Assembly: GCA_902634935.1 (NCBI GenBank)
Contig: CACPMF010000008.1
Location: 1-64,000 of the forward strand
DNA length: 64,000 nt
Reading direction: 5' to 3'
Origin: an uncultured Pelagibacteraceae bacterium
GTDB taxonomy: Bacteria; Pseudomonadota; Alphaproteobacteria; Pelagibacterales; Pelagibacteraceae
The notes under the pieces were generated by a model that saw only the letters and a program-made list of their open reading frames with translations, was not told the DNA's origin and did not search any database. The position numbers were made by a program, and so were the translations under genes. Below, piece after piece: positions 41,982-53,500 of this stretch (its first letter is position 1; each line of letters opens with the position of its first letter).

Positions 41982-44387
41982 TTAGGATCTTATTTTAGCA
42001 CCAGACTTACTCTCGACTGTAGAAATAATTAAATTATTAATTTTTTCTAGATCTTTTTCGTTTAAAGTTTTTTCAGATGATTGTACTGTAACATTAAGTG
42101 CGATTGATTTTTTATCTTTTGGAATATTTTCGCCTTCATAAACATCAAAAACCTTAACATTTTTAATTAAATCTTTATCTATAGATACAATTATATCTAT
42201 CAAATCTTGTGCTTTAATTTTTTTATCAATTACAAATGCAAAATCTCTCTCAGATTTTTGATAATCGGAATATTTAAATTGAGACTTTTGATCTTTAAGT
42301 TTTTTCTTTGTTTCTTTAAAATAATCTAAATATATTTCAAATCCTATTAAAGCATCAGTTTTGATATCTAATTTTTTTACAATATTTGGATGTATTTCAC
42401 CAAAAAATGCAATTGGCTTATCTTCTTCAGTGCTTAAAAAAACTGATCCTGATTTGCCTGGATGATAATAAGATGGGGCTTGATCTTTTATTATTAGTTT
42501 ATTTTTACTAAATCCTGCCTCTACTATAGTTTGAATAGTATCTCTCTTTGCATCAAATACATCAACATTTCTCTCTGTTTCTTGCCAATTTAATCTAAAA
42601 TATTTTCCAGCTTGCAAAGCACCTATTACTGTTAGTTGCTCACCTGGCTTAGTACCTGAAAAAACTGGCCCTATCTCAAAAAAAGATAAATCTTTAAATC
42701 CTCTGTCTACATTTTTTTTTAAATAAAAAATTAAATTTGGAAATATTGAATTTCTTAAAACATTTAAATCTGAACTAATTGGGTTAACAATTTTTATTTC
42801 ATTATATTTTTCTCTAAATAAATTATTTATTTTAGAGTCTGCAAATGACCAAGTAACTGTCTCGTAAAAACCTTTAGACGCCACTGAACGTTGTAAGAAA
42901 TGGAATAATTTTTGCTGCCTATTTAAAGTTGGTTTAAGTCTAGATTTTTCTGGTGTTAGTGTTTGAATATGTTCATAACCTTTTATTCGAACAATTTCTT
43001 CAACAATGTCAATTGGTTGCGTAATATCTGGTCTCCATGAGGGAATTTCTAAATCTAAACTTTCTTTATTCTCTTTGATTTTAAAACCAAGATTGAAAAT
43101 TATTTTAATTATTTCTTTTTTTTCAATTTTAAATCCTGTTATTTTTTCAAATAAAGAAATTTCAAATTTTACTTTATTTGTTTTTTCTTCTTCCAATCTT
43201 TGTATATCAAATTTACTTACTTCGCCCCCACACACTTCTTTTATTAAATCAGCTGCTTTGATTAGCCCAGCTTCAATTGATTTTGGATCAATTCCTCTTT
43301 CAAATCTAAATTTTGCGTCTGTATCTATATTTAATAATTTTGAAGTTTTTCTAATTGATCTCGGTAAAAAATACGCAGACTCTAATATTATATTTTTTGT
43401 CTCTAATTCGGTTCCTGAACGTGTTCCACCTATGATTCCACCTAATCCTAGCACTCCTGAATGATCAGAAATTACACACATATCATCATCTAAGGAATAT
43501 TTTTTATTGTCTAGTGCTTCAAAAGTTTCACCTTTTTTTGAATTTCTTACTATAATTTCTTTACTTACTTTATCAGCATCATATGCATGAAGTGGCCTAT
43601 TTAAATCGATCATTACATAGTTTGTTATATCTACAATTGCAGAAATTGGTTTTTGACCTAACGAAACAATTTTATCTTTTAACCACTGAGGACTTTCTTT
43701 ATTTGAAACTCCCCTTATTAAACAACTACCAAAAATTGTGCAGCCTTGTTTTTTTTCTTTTTTAATAGTTACTTTTAAGTCCTGATCAAAATTTTGATTT
43801 AATTTACTATCTTTTATTTTTTTCAAAGAACCAACTCCAGCTGCAGCAAGATCTCTTGCAATACCTCTAACACCAAGACAATCTGGTCGATTTGGTGTTA
43901 TAGATAAATCTACAACTTTAGGGGTTTTGGTATCAAAATATTTTTTCCCAATTTTTTCCTTATACTTTTCTGATAATTCTGTAATTCCTTCGCTATCATC
44001 TGATAATTTAAGCTCAGCTTCAGAACACAACATTCCATAGGAAGTAACACCTCTTATTTTACTGATTGATAGTTTCATTTGATTTTTTGGTATAATTGCA
44101 CCCGGTCCTGCATATACTGTAAACAAACCTTTTTTTGCATTAGGAGCTCCACACACAACTTTAACAGTTTCACTTTTACCAATGTCAACGTCACAAACTC
44201 TTAATCTATCTGCATTAGGGTGTTGTTGCGCATTTATTATTTTTGCAACAATAAAATCATCTAATTCGGAAGGTGCATTTTCAAAACTCTCAACCTCAAG
44301 ACCAACGTTCGTTAAATTATTAATTATTTCTTTATCATTAAGATCTGTGTCTAAATGTTGTTTAAGCCAATCGATTGTAAATTTCAT
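41982..44387 (-). CDS. pheT: phenylalanyl-tRNA synthetase beta subunit
   Basis: [58 protein letters not shown]; 801 aa, next to pheS. Confidence 0.98.
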   Translation of the reverse strand: MKFTIDWLKQHLDTDLNDKEIINNLTNVGLEVESFENAPSELDDFIVAKIINAQQHPNADRLRVCDVDIGKSETVKVVCGAPNAKKGLFTVYAGPGAIIPKNQMKLSISKIRGVTSYGMLCSEAELKLSDDSEGITELSEKYKEKIGKKYFDTKTPKVVDLSITPNRPDCLGVRGIARDLAAAGVGSLKKIKDSKLNQNFDQDLKVTIKKEKKQGCTIFGSCLIRGVSNKESPQWLKDKIVSLGQKPISAIVDITNYVMIDLNRPLHAYDADKVSKEIIVRNSKKGETFEALDNKKYSLDDDMCVISDHSGVLGLGGIIGGTRSGTELETKNIILESAYFLPRSIRKTSKLLNIDTDAKFRFERGIDPKSIEAGLIKAADLIKEVCGGEVSKFDIQRLEEEKTNKVKFEISLFEKITGFKIEKKEIIKIIFNLGFKIKENKESLDLEIPSWRPDITQPIDIVEEIVRIKGYEHIQTLTPEKSRLKPTLNRQQKLFHFLQRSVASKGFYETVTWSFADSKINNLFREKYNEIKIVNPISSDLNVLRNSIFPNLIFYLKKNVDRGFKDLSFFEIGPVFSGTKPGEQLTVIGALQAGKYFRLNWQETERNVDVFDAKRDTIQTIVEAGFSKNKLIIKDQAPSYYHPGKSGSVFLSTEEDKPIAFFGEIHPNIVKKLDIKTDALIGFEIYLDYFKETKKKLKDQKSQFKYSDYQKSERDFAFVIDKKIKAQDLIDIIVSIDKDLIKNVKVFDVYEGENIPKDKKSIALNVTVQSSEKTLNEKDLEKINNLIISTVESKSGAKIRS

Positions 44388-45451
44388 CTACTCAATCCTC
44401 TGTAGCTTGATGGTACATCTAAAGGATCGAAGCCAAAATGGCTTAGCCATCTATAATCTGTTTCAAAAAAAGCTCTTAAATCATTAATTCCATATTTTAG
44501 CATACCTAATCTATCTATTCCAATTCCAAAGGCGTAACCCTGAAATTTCGATGGATCAACATTTACATTTTTTAGGACGTTTGGATGAACCATTCCACAT
44601 CCTAAAATTTCTAACCATTTATCTCCTTCACCTATGATTATTTTTCCATCTTTAATTTCATAACCTATATCAACCTCAGCTGATGGCTCTGTAAATGGGA
44701 AATGACTTGGTCTAAATCTCATCTTCAATTTATCCACTTCAAAAAACTCTTTAATAAAATAATTTAGACAACCTTTAAGATGTCCCATATTTATATCTTT
44801 ATCTATATGTAGTCCTTCAACTTGATGAAACATAGGTGCATGTGTTTGGTCACTGTCAGATCTATAAGTTCTTCCAGGTGCAATTATTTTGAATGGAGGT
44901 TTGCCTTTTAACATAGTCCGAACTTGTACAGGAGAGGTATGTGTCCGTAGTAACAATTCTTTTTTTTCATCTAAGTAAAATGTGTCATGCATATCTCTTG
45001 CTGGATGATTGTCAGGCGTATTAAGTGCTGTAAAATTATTATATTCATTTTCTACATCTGGACCCTCTTCAACGCTAAAACCTATTTCAGAAAAAATAGA
45101 TGAAATTTCATCTATTACTTGTGAAACTGGATGAATCTTTCCTTGTTTAAAATCTCTTTCAGGTAAAGTGACATCTACTTTTTCATTTTCTAACTTTAGG
45201 TTTATCTCTTTTGTTTCGATTTCCTCAATTTTGCTTGTAATTTTATTTTGTAGCTCTTCTTTTATAAAATTTAAGTCTGATGCAAATTTTTTTCGCTCTT
45301 CTTGAGAGACTAATCCTAACTTTTTGAACTCGTTAGAGACTATTCCATTTTTACCAAATAATTCAGTTTTAATTTGATTTATAGATTCTATATTTTGGTC
45401 TTTATCGAGTTTATTAAGATATCCGTCTTTTATTTTTTTAATATCAGACAT
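44384..45451 (-). CDS. pheS: phenylalanyl-tRNA synthetase alpha subunit
   Basis: [71 protein letters not shown]. Confidence 0.98.
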   Translation of the reverse strand: MSDIKKIKDGYLNKLDKDQNIESINQIKTELFGKNGIVSNEFKKLGLVSQEERKKFASDLNFIKEELQNKITSKIEEIETKEINLKLENEKVDVTLPERDFKQGKIHPVSQVIDEISSIFSEIGFSVEEGPDVENEYNNFTALNTPDNHPARDMHDTFYLDEKKELLLRTHTSPVQVRTMLKGKPPFKIIAPGRTYRSDSDQTHAPMFHQVEGLHIDKDINMGHLKGCLNYFIKEFFEVDKLKMRFRPSHFPFTEPSAEVDIGYEIKDGKIIIGEGDKWLEILGCGMVHPNVLKNVNVDPSKFQGYAFGIGIDRLGMLKYGINDLRAFFETDYRWLSHFGFDPLDVPSSYRGLSR

Positions 45452-45494
45452 TTTAGTAGATTATTTGTTAACTTAAGAAAAACAATAGCGAAGA

Positions 45495-45851
45495 TTAATT
45501 TAGAGCTGCTTGTGCTTTTTTTACAATCGTTTTAAATGCTTGTGGATTATCGTATGCGATTTCTGCTAGAATTTTTCTATCTAATTTTATTCCTGACTTA
45601 CTTAGACCATTTATAAACTTAGAGTAAGTTAAACCCTCTTCTCTTACTCCTGCATTAATTCTTTGAATCCATAAAGATTTAAAATCTCTTTTTTTATTTC
45701 TTCTATCTCTATATGCATATTGCATAGCCTTTTCCATTGCTTGTCTTGCAACTCTTATTGTATTCTTTCTTCTTCCCCATTGGCCTTTTACAGCTTTAAG
45801 AACTTTTTTGTGTTTTGCTCTGCTAGTTACGCCTCTTTTAACTCTAGCCAT
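45495..45851 (-). CDS. rplT: 50S ribosomal protein L20
   Basis: [70 protein letters not shown]. Confidence 0.98.
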   Translation of the reverse strand: MARVKRGVTSRAKHKKVLKAVKGQWGRRKNTIRVARQAMEKAMQYAYRDRRNKKRDFKSLWIQRINAGVREEGLTYSKFINGLSKSGIKLDRKILAEIAYDNPQAFKTIVKKAQAALN

Positions 45852-45852
45852 T

Positions 45853-46059
45853 TTATCCTCTTAAACTATAGGGCATATAAGATTTCACGATTTTTCCATC
45901 TTGTTTCGCCATCACAGTTGTACCCCTTTGTTTTCTTATTTGGGAATTAGTTCTTTTTATCATTCCATGCCTTTTACCAGCCTGTGCAGTAATCACTTTC
46001 CCTTTAGCTGAAATTTTAAATCTTTTTTTTGCTGAGCTTTTTGTTTTCAATTTAGGCAT
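45853..46059 (-). CDS. rpmI: 50S ribosomal protein L35 (start trimmed to MPKLKT)
   Basis: [47 protein letters not shown]. Confidence 0.96.
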   Translation of the reverse strand: MPKLKTKSSAKKRFKISAKGKVITAQAGKRHGMIKRTNSQIRKQRGTTVMAKQDGKIVKSYMPYSLRG

Positions 46060-46113
46060 AATTTTTGGAGCCTTATACAAATATTAATATTAATTTACAA
46101 CTAGAAATATGAC

Positions 46114-46659
46114 TTATAATGGCTGAATAACCATTATCATTTGTTTGCCATCAAATTTAGGCTGTAATTCTACACGACCAATATCTTGCATATCTTGCTT
46201 GATTTTATCCATTAACTCATTTCCTAGACTGGAGTGTTGCAGTTCTCTTCCCTTAAAACGTATTGTAAATTTTACTTTATCCCCTTTTGCTAAAAATTTT
46301 TGAGCGTTCTTTATTTTAAAAGTATAGTCATGTACCTCTGTCACAGGTCTTAATTTTATTTCCTTTAACTCAATTTTTTTTTGTTTCTTTTTTGCTTTGT
46401 TGGCTTTTTTCTGGGCATCATATTTATATTTACCCATATCCATTATTTTACACACAGGAGGTTTAGCGTTTGGTGCAATTTCAATCAAGTCAAGTCCTTC
46501 ATCCCGAGCACGATTGATTGCGTCATTTAAATTTAAAATACCAAGATTTTCACCATCACTTGCAATTACCTGAACCTCATGTGAAGTAATCCTGTTGTTT
46601 GATCTTGGTCCTTTTGGTTTTGTTCTTTTCTGAAAATAATTTTGTTTGAAGTCTGGCAC
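46114..46659 (-). CDS. infC: translation initiation factor IF-3
   Basis: NNRITSHEVQVIASDGENLGILNLNDAINRARDEGLDLIEIAPNAKPPVCKIMDMGKYKYD. Confidence 0.97.
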   Translation of the reverse strand: MPDFKQNYFQKRTKPKGPRSNNRITSHEVQVIASDGENLGILNLNDAINRARDEGLDLIEIAPNAKPPVCKIMDMGKYKYDAQKKANKAKKKQKKIELKEIKLRPVTEVHDYTFKIKNAQKFLAKGDKVKFTIRFKGRELQHSSLGNELMDKIKQDMQDIGRVELQPKFDGKQMIMVIQPL

Positions 46660-48576
46660 TTAAATTGAAGGCGCTTTGTTTAAAGCAGAGTATTTTTTTA
46701 TAAACTCGTTAAAATCCATATTTTCTTGTTTATTAGAATCCAATCTTCTAATAGTTACTGTATTAGAGTCAACTTCTTTTTTCCCACAAATAAGTAATAA
46801 AGGTACTTTTGACAAAGAATGTTCTCTAATTTTATAATTTAAATTATGATTTTTTAAATCAACTTCACTTGAGATACCAACTTTTTTTAATTCACGATTA
46901 ATTTTTTTTGAATAGTCATCAAAGTCACTTGAAATTGGTATTACAACTACTTGTAATGGTGTGAGCCAAAAAGGTAATTTACCTGAATAATTTTCAATTA
47001 AGATACCAATAAATCTCTCTAAGGAACCAAACAATGCTCTATGCAACATAACAGGTATTTTCTTTGATCCATCTTTTTCAACATAAGTGGCTCCTAATCT
47101 TCCAGGTAAATTTAAGTCTACTTGTAAGGTTCCACACTGCCAATCTCTTCCTATTGCATCTCTTAAAACAAACTCAATTTTTGGACCATAAAAAGCACCC
47201 TCACCTTTATTTATAGTGTATTCTAGTTTTGTTTCTTTAATTGCCTCTAAAAGAGCAGCTTCTGATTTATCCCATACAGCATCATCTCCAACTCTCAGAT
47301 CTGGTCGGTCTGAGTATTTTAATATTACATTTTCAAATCCCAGGTCTTTATAAATTTCTAAAATTAAATTTGTAACTGATAGGCATTCTTGAGTAATTTG
47401 CTCTTCGGTACAAAATATGTGTGCATCATCTTGGGTAAATGCTCTTACCCTTAACAATCCATGTAATGCACCAGAAGGTTCATATCTATGAACTTTTCCA
47501 AATTCCGACATTTTTAATGGTAAGTCTCTGTAACTTTTTAGTCCTTGATTAAACACTTGAACACATCCTGGACAGTTCATTGGTTTTATTGCAAAAACTT
47601 TTTCGTCAGGTGTTGTAGAGGTATACATATTTGCACCAAATTTTTCCCAATGACCAGATTTTTCCCATAATGTACGATCAAGAATTTCTGGTGTATTTAT
47701 CTCTTTATATCCTGCGTGATCTTGTTTAGTTCGCATATAAGAGATTAATTTCTGAAAAAGGTTCCATCCTTTTTCATGCCAAAATACAGATCCAGGGCTT
47801 TCTTCCCTAAAATGAAATAAGTCCATTTCTTTTCCTAACTTTCTGTGATCTCGTTTTTCAGCTTCTTCAATTCTATGTAAGTATTCATCAAGTTCTTTTT
47901 GTGTAGACCAACTGGTGCCATAAACTCTTTGTAACATCTCATTATTCGAGTCTCCTCTCCAATAAGCACCTGATACTTTTGTTAATTTAAAATACTTTCC
48001 AATTTTGCCTGTAGAACTTAAGTGCGGACCTCTACACAAATCATGCCATTTTCCATGAAAATATATAGATACCTCTTCACCTTCAGGAATAGTATTAATT
48101 ATTTCGGCTTTGTAATGTTCTCCATTATTTTTGAAATGTTTTATAGCATCATTTCTCTTCCAAACTTCTCTATAAGTTTTTTCATTCCTATCAACAATAT
48201 CTTTCATTTTGTTCTCTATCTTTTCTAAATCTTCTTGCGTGAATGGCTCTTTCCTAGCAAAGTCATAATAAAAACCATCTTCAATCACTGGACCTATTGT
48301 TACTTGCGTTCCAGGAAAAAGTTCTTGGACTGCCATTGCTAAAATATGGGCGGTATCATGCCTAATTGTTTCAAGCCCTTCTTTATCTTTTGATGTAAAT
48401 ATCTTTACTTTAGAATCTTTTTCAATTTTAAAATCTAGGTCTTTAAGCTGACCATCTACACTAATAATTAATGCTTGCTTTGATAATGATTTACTTATTT
48501 TTTCAGCAAGCTGAAAACCAGTTACACTTTCACTAAAACTTAATTGTTTTCCGTCTGGTAGAGTAATATTTGGCAT
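46660..48576 (-). CDS. thrS: threonyl-tRNA synthetase
   Basis: TGS domain, RHDTAHILAMAVQELFPGTQVTIGPVIEDGFYYDF, KPMNCPGCVQVF, RVRAFTQDDAHIFC, FYGPKIEFVLRDAIGRDWQCGTLQVD. Confidence 0.98.
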   Translation of the reverse strand: MPNITLPDGKQLSFSESVTGFQLAEKISKSLSKQALIISVDGQLKDLDFKIEKDSKVKIFTSKDKEGLETIRHDTAHILAMAVQELFPGTQVTIGPVIEDGFYYDFARKEPFTQEDLEKIENKMKDIVDRNEKTYREVWKRNDAIKHFKNNGEHYKAEIINTIPEGEEVSIYFHGKWHDLCRGPHLSSTGKIGKYFKLTKVSGAYWRGDSNNEMLQRVYGTSWSTQKELDEYLHRIEEAEKRDHRKLGKEMDLFHFREESPGSVFWHEKGWNLFQKLISYMRTKQDHAGYKEINTPEILDRTLWEKSGHWEKFGANMYTSTTPDEKVFAIKPMNCPGCVQVFNQGLKSYRDLPLKMSEFGKVHRYEPSGALHGLLRVRAFTQDDAHIFCTEEQITQECLSVTNLILEIYKDLGFENVILKYSDRPDLRVGDDAVWDKSEAALLEAIKETKLEYTINKGEGAFYGPKIEFVLRDAIGRDWQCGTLQVDLNLPGRLGATYVEKDGSKKIPVMLHRALFGSLERFIGILIENYSGKLPFWLTPLQVVVIPISSDFDDYSKKINRELKKVGISSEVDLKNHNLNYKIREHSLSKVPLLLICGKKEVDSNTVTIRRLDSNKQENMDFNEFIKKYSALNKAPSI

Positions 48577-49731
48577 TTAATTAATTAATTTTTTGTACTC
48601 TGAATAAGTAGAAAAACACATTTTTTCAACATTAAACTTCGCAGAAACATTTTTTCTACCTTCTTTTCCCATCTGTTCAATTGTTGATTTATCAAAATTG
48701 AAAAACTCAATTATTTTTTTACTTAAATCGTCTGAGTCTCCAGCGTCAAATAAGATACCTGTTTTATTATTTACAATAGTTTCTTTCGAGCCACCCAGAT
48801 TGCTTGCAATAATAGGTTTTTCCATTGATTGTGCTTCCACTGCTATTCTTCCAAATGCCTCGGGTTCAATTGATGTTGATACTATCAAGTCACTAATTTT
48901 ATAAGCTAAAGGCATATTTTCACAATGATTAACAAATTTTATTTGATCATTCATTCGATACTGTTCTACTAGTCTTATAAGTTTTTTCTTATACAAATCT
49001 CTTCCTTGATCACTTCCAAGTATCACTGCTTTAAACGACTTGTGACCTAATTGAATATTTATTTTATTCATAGCTTCAATAAACATTTCGTGACCTTTCC
49101 ACTCAGTAATTCTTCCAGGTAATAATATTGTTTTTTTTTCAACCTCAAGGTTCCAAGATTTAAACAGTTTATCTTCGTCTTCAGTAAAAGTTGTTGAAGC
49201 ATCAAAATAATCGATGTTTATTCCTCTAAAAATTACTAGAAATTTTTTGCAGTTATTTAGATATTCCTTATAATTTTCTTTAATATGAGAAAATATAAAA
49301 TTTGATCCAGCTATAACTAAATCTGATCTTAACATTACAGAATTATAAAATTTTTTAATCTTACTTTTAAAATTATATGTACCATGAAAAGTTGTTACAA
49401 ATTTTTTTCTAGTAATTTTAGAAGCTAAAAAACATGACCATGCTGGAGCCCTACTCCTAGCATGAATTATGTCTATATTATAAAAAAAGACAATGACTGA
49501 AATCAAAAATGTGTTTAATAACATTATAATGGGGTTTTTAGAATTTACAGGAAGTCTTATGTATTTTACTTTTTTTTTATTTATGAATTTGGTTAATGGT
49601 CCACCATTTGTGATTAAAAATGAGCTACAATTATTTTCAAATAGATAATGTGCTATATCAAAACAACCTGTCTCAGCCCCTCCATAACCTAATTTTGGTA
49701 TTACTTGTAGAACTTTTAATTTTGATGACAT
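48577..49731 (-). CDS. GT-B glycosyltransferase (group 1 / GT4-like)
   Basis: KVLQVIPKLGYGGAETGCFDIAHYL, LLPGRITEWKGHEMFIEAM, STSIEPEAFGRIAVEAQSMEKPIIASNLGGSKETI. Confidence 0.9.
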   Translation of the reverse strand: MSSKLKVLQVIPKLGYGGAETGCFDIAHYLFENNCSSFLITNGGPLTKFINKKKVKYIRLPVNSKNPIIMLLNTFLISVIVFFYNIDIIHARSRAPAWSCFLASKITRKKFVTTFHGTYNFKSKIKKFYNSVMLRSDLVIAGSNFIFSHIKENYKEYLNNCKKFLVIFRGINIDYFDASTTFTEDEDKLFKSWNLEVEKKTILLPGRITEWKGHEMFIEAMNKINIQLGHKSFKAVILGSDQGRDLYKKKLIRLVEQYRMNDQIKFVNHCENMPLAYKISDLIVSTSIEPEAFGRIAVEAQSMEKPIIASNLGGSKETIVNNKTGILFDAGDSDDLSKKIIEFFNFDKSTIEQMGKEGRKNVSAKFNVEKMCFSTYSEYKKLIN

Positions 49732-49773
49732 TAACTGTTATTATATATTAATAAATAGAGCGTATAAACTTTT

Positions 49774-50526
49774 ATGAACAAGTATAAATTTTTGCAAATT
49801 TCTAAAACCATTAAAATTAGATATCTACATCATAATTCAAATAATAATTTATATATTGTTTTTCTTCATGGATTTATGTCTGATTTAAATGGTGAGAAAC
49901 CAAAGATTTTCAAAAGATTTTGTAAAAACAATAAATTAGGCTTTTTAGCAATTGAATACTCTGGGCACGGAAAATCAACAGGTGAGTTTACAAAAGGGAA
50001 CGTAACAAAATGGACAAATCAAGTCAAAAAAGTAATTAAAAGAGTTTTAAAAAAAAAAGATTTTATACTTATTGGTTCAAGTATGGGTTCATGGATATCT
50101 GTCAATCAATTTAAGTTTTTTTCAAAACAGATTAAAGGTTTTATAGGAATAGGATCAGCACCAGAGTTTTTAGAGAGGGTAATGTGGAAAAAATTTACAG
50201 TCAAAATGAAAAAAGAAACCATAGATAAGGGTGTATACAACCTTAAACATGGTGGTTTTGAATATCCAATCACCTACCAACTTATTAAGGATGGAAGAAA
50301 AAATTTAGTATTGAACAAAAAAATTAATGCTAAAATACCTGTAACTCTTTTTCATGGATCAAAAGATGAGGCAGTTCCAGTAATTTTCTCAAAGAAACTT
50401 ATTAAAATCTTTAACAATGCAAATAAGAAACTTAATATTATTAAAAATGGTGATCACAGCCTTTTTGCAAAAAAATATCAATTAAAAATAATTAGAGAGT
50501 TAAAATCAATAATTTCTCAGTACTAA
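49774..50526 (+). CDS. alpha/beta hydrolase
   Basis: IVFLHGFMSDLNG, LIGSSMGSWISV nucleophile elbow, PVTLFHGSKDEAVPV, NGDHSLF. Confidence 0.88.
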   Translation: MNKYKFLQISKTIKIRYLHHNSNNNLYIVFLHGFMSDLNGEKPKIFKRFCKNNKLGFLAIEYSGHGKSTGEFTKGNVTKWTNQVKKVIKRVLKKKDFILIGSSMGSWISVNQFKFFSKQIKGFIGIGSAPEFLERVMWKKFTVKMKKETIDKGVYNLKHGGFEYPITYQLIKDGRKNLVLNKKINAKIPVTLFHGSKDEAVPVIFSKKLIKIFNNANKKLNIIKNGDHSLFAKKYQLKIIRELKSIISQY

Positions 50527-53500
50527 TTAGCTTGCAAAGCTTTTGATTGACTTTAATGTTATAGGATTATCTAATTTATCAAGCATTTCTTTTGGACAAA
50601 CTTGATAAAAGTTTTTTATCTCAACTTCAAAATTATCTAAAATTTTCTTTGCATACTCCGAGTGAGTTTCGCTCACGTGTTCTGAAATGATTTCCCTGAG
50701 GTAATTTTTCCAGTAATCCGTTTCTGGTATCTGCCAGATAACACTATCAGAATTTACACGCTTCTCAAAATTATTGTTTTTGTCATAAACAAAAGCCATA
50801 CCACCAGTCATACCAGCAGCAAAATTATCTCCAACATCTCCTAAAATAATAATATTTCCTCCTGTCATATACTCGCATCCATTTGAATCACAACCTTCAA
50901 CTACGGATGTGGCACCAGAGTTTCTCACAGCAAATCTTTCTCCTGCTTGTCCAGCTGCAAAGAGTTTTCCAGAGGTAGCACCATACAAAACTGTATTTCC
51001 AATTATTGTATTCTCGTTTGAAATCAAATTACTCTCGTCCTGTAGTTTTATAGAAATAGATCCACCAGAAAGACCTTTACCTACATAGTCATTTGCATCA
51101 CCTTTCAAATTCAATTTTAATCCCTTAATTGCAAAGGCTCCAAAAGATTGACCTGCCGAGCCTTTAAAATTCAGTGATAAATAATTTTCATCTAGTTTGT
51201 TGTTTCCAAATTTTTTATATAAGTGATAAGAGATTCTTGTACCTACAGCTCTATCAGTGTTTTTAATTTCAAATTCAGTCTCAATTGTTTTATTTTGATC
51301 AATTAATTTTTCTATGTCTTGCCATATTTTTTGATCTAAGGTGTCTGGAACCTCATTGATTTTTGGATGTTCACAATATCTTTTATTTTTTCCAGGATCT
51401 GCTTGAACAAAAAGTGGATTTAAGTCTAAGTCATCTAAATTTGGAGATCCTTTGCTAACTTGTCTTAATAAGTCTGTTCTACCAATAACTTCATTCAATG
51501 ATCTAAATCCTAGTTCAGATAAAATTTGTCTTACCTCTTCTGCAATAAAAGTGAATAAGTTAACAACTTTATCTGGTGTGCCTGTAAATTTTTCTCTTAA
51601 TTTTTCGTCTTGGGTGCAAACTCCAACTGGACATGTATTTGAGTGACACTGTCTAACCATTATGCAACCCATAGCAACTAAAGCTGTAGTTGCTACTCCA
51701 AATTCCTCTGCTCCCATCATCGCTGCTATTACCACATCACGACCTGTTTTAATTCCTCCATCAGTTCTAAGTGTAACTTGATGTCTTAAGTTGTTTAAAG
51801 TAAGAACTTGATTTGCTTCTGTAAGTCCCATTTCCCAGGGTATTCCAACATATTTTACACTTGTTTGAGGGGTAGCCCCAGTTCCTCCTGAGTGACCAGA
51901 AATTAAAATTATATCTGCTTTAGCTTTTGCTACTCCAGCTGCAATTGTTCCGATACCTGATGAAGCTACCAACTTCACGCCTACTCTTGCTTTCGGATTT
52001 ATTTGTTTAAGATCATAAATTAGTTGGGCCAAATCTTCTATGGAATAGATATCATGATGTGGTGGTGGTGAAATTAATGTAACTCCAGGTGTAGAGTGTC
52101 TTAATCTTGCAATTTCATTAGTAACTTTGAAGCCTGGTAATTGACCACCTTCACCAGGTTTTGCACCTTGAGCAATTTTGATTTCTATCTCGTTACAATT
52201 ATTTAAATAATTTATTGTTACCCCAAACCTAGCTGAAGCTATTTGTTTTACTCTTGAATTCGCACTATCTCCATTTTCTCTAGTTTTAAATCTATCTTCG
52301 TCTTCGCCTCCTTCTCCACTACATGAGGCACCCTTTATTCTATTCATGCCAATCGCTAATGTTTCGTGTGCTTCTTTGGATAAAGCACCATGAGACATGC
52401 TTCCACTACCAAATCTTTTCATAATCTCTTGCACATTTTCTACTTCATCAATTTTAATTGGATTTTTCGATTTAAAATCTATTAAGTCTCTTAAGCTGAT
52501 TGGCTGTAGGTTATAAATTCCTTTAGTATATTTTTTATAAACCTCAAAAGAATTTTCAGTAACTGCAGTTTGTAAAAGATGAATTAATTTACCTTGGTAT
52601 TGATGTGTCTCACCGTTTTTCCTGTAACGGTATATACCTCCAATTGGTAATATATTCGATTGGTTTTCGAATGCTTGTTTGTGAATATTTCTAATTTTTT
52701 TTTCAATACCTGTTAGGCCAATTCCAGAGATTTTAGATAGAACACCAGGAAAAAAGTCTTTAACAATTGTTCTACTAAGACCTACTGTTTCAAAATTACA
52801 ACCTCCTCTGTAAGAACTAAGAACAGAAATTCCCATTTTTGACATAATTTTTAATAAACCTAAATTAACAGATTTGATAAATCTTGAAACACAGTCATCA
52901 AAACTTAAATTTCCAAATAATTTTTTTGAATATCTTTCAAATAAACTGTCAAACGCTAAATAAGGATTAACAGTCGTTGCTCCTACACCAATTAAAGTTG
53001 CAAATGAATGTGTATCAAGAGCATCTCCAGTTTGGACGTTTATTGAAACGTATCCTCTTAAACCTAATTTTATTAGATGAGTATTAACAGCACCAATACA
53101 AAGTAGCATTGGCATTGGTAGCTTTTCACTTGAAATATTTTTATCAGTTAAAACAAGCTGTGTAATTCCCTCTCTTGCTGCTTGCTCTGCTTGATTTTTT
53201 AAATTCTCTAAAGCGCTTTCTAAATCTGAATTTTTATCAAATAAACACTCTAAAATTCTTTGGTTTTTTCCAAAAAAATCTATGAACTTAGCAAACTGAG
53301 AATTCGATAGAACTGGGCTATCTAAAACGTAAATATTTTCCTCAGTAAGATTATCAAAATCTAATATGTTACCAAGATTCCCAAATCTTGTTTTTAAACT
53401 CATCACCTTATTTTCTCTTAAAGAGTCAATCGGTGGATTGGTTACTTGACTAAAATTTTGTCTAAAGTAGTGATACAAAGGTCTATACTTGTCAGAAAGT

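Noticed and set aside
43006-43464. 152-aa plus-strand ORF
   Set aside because: Antisense to pheT; no family features.
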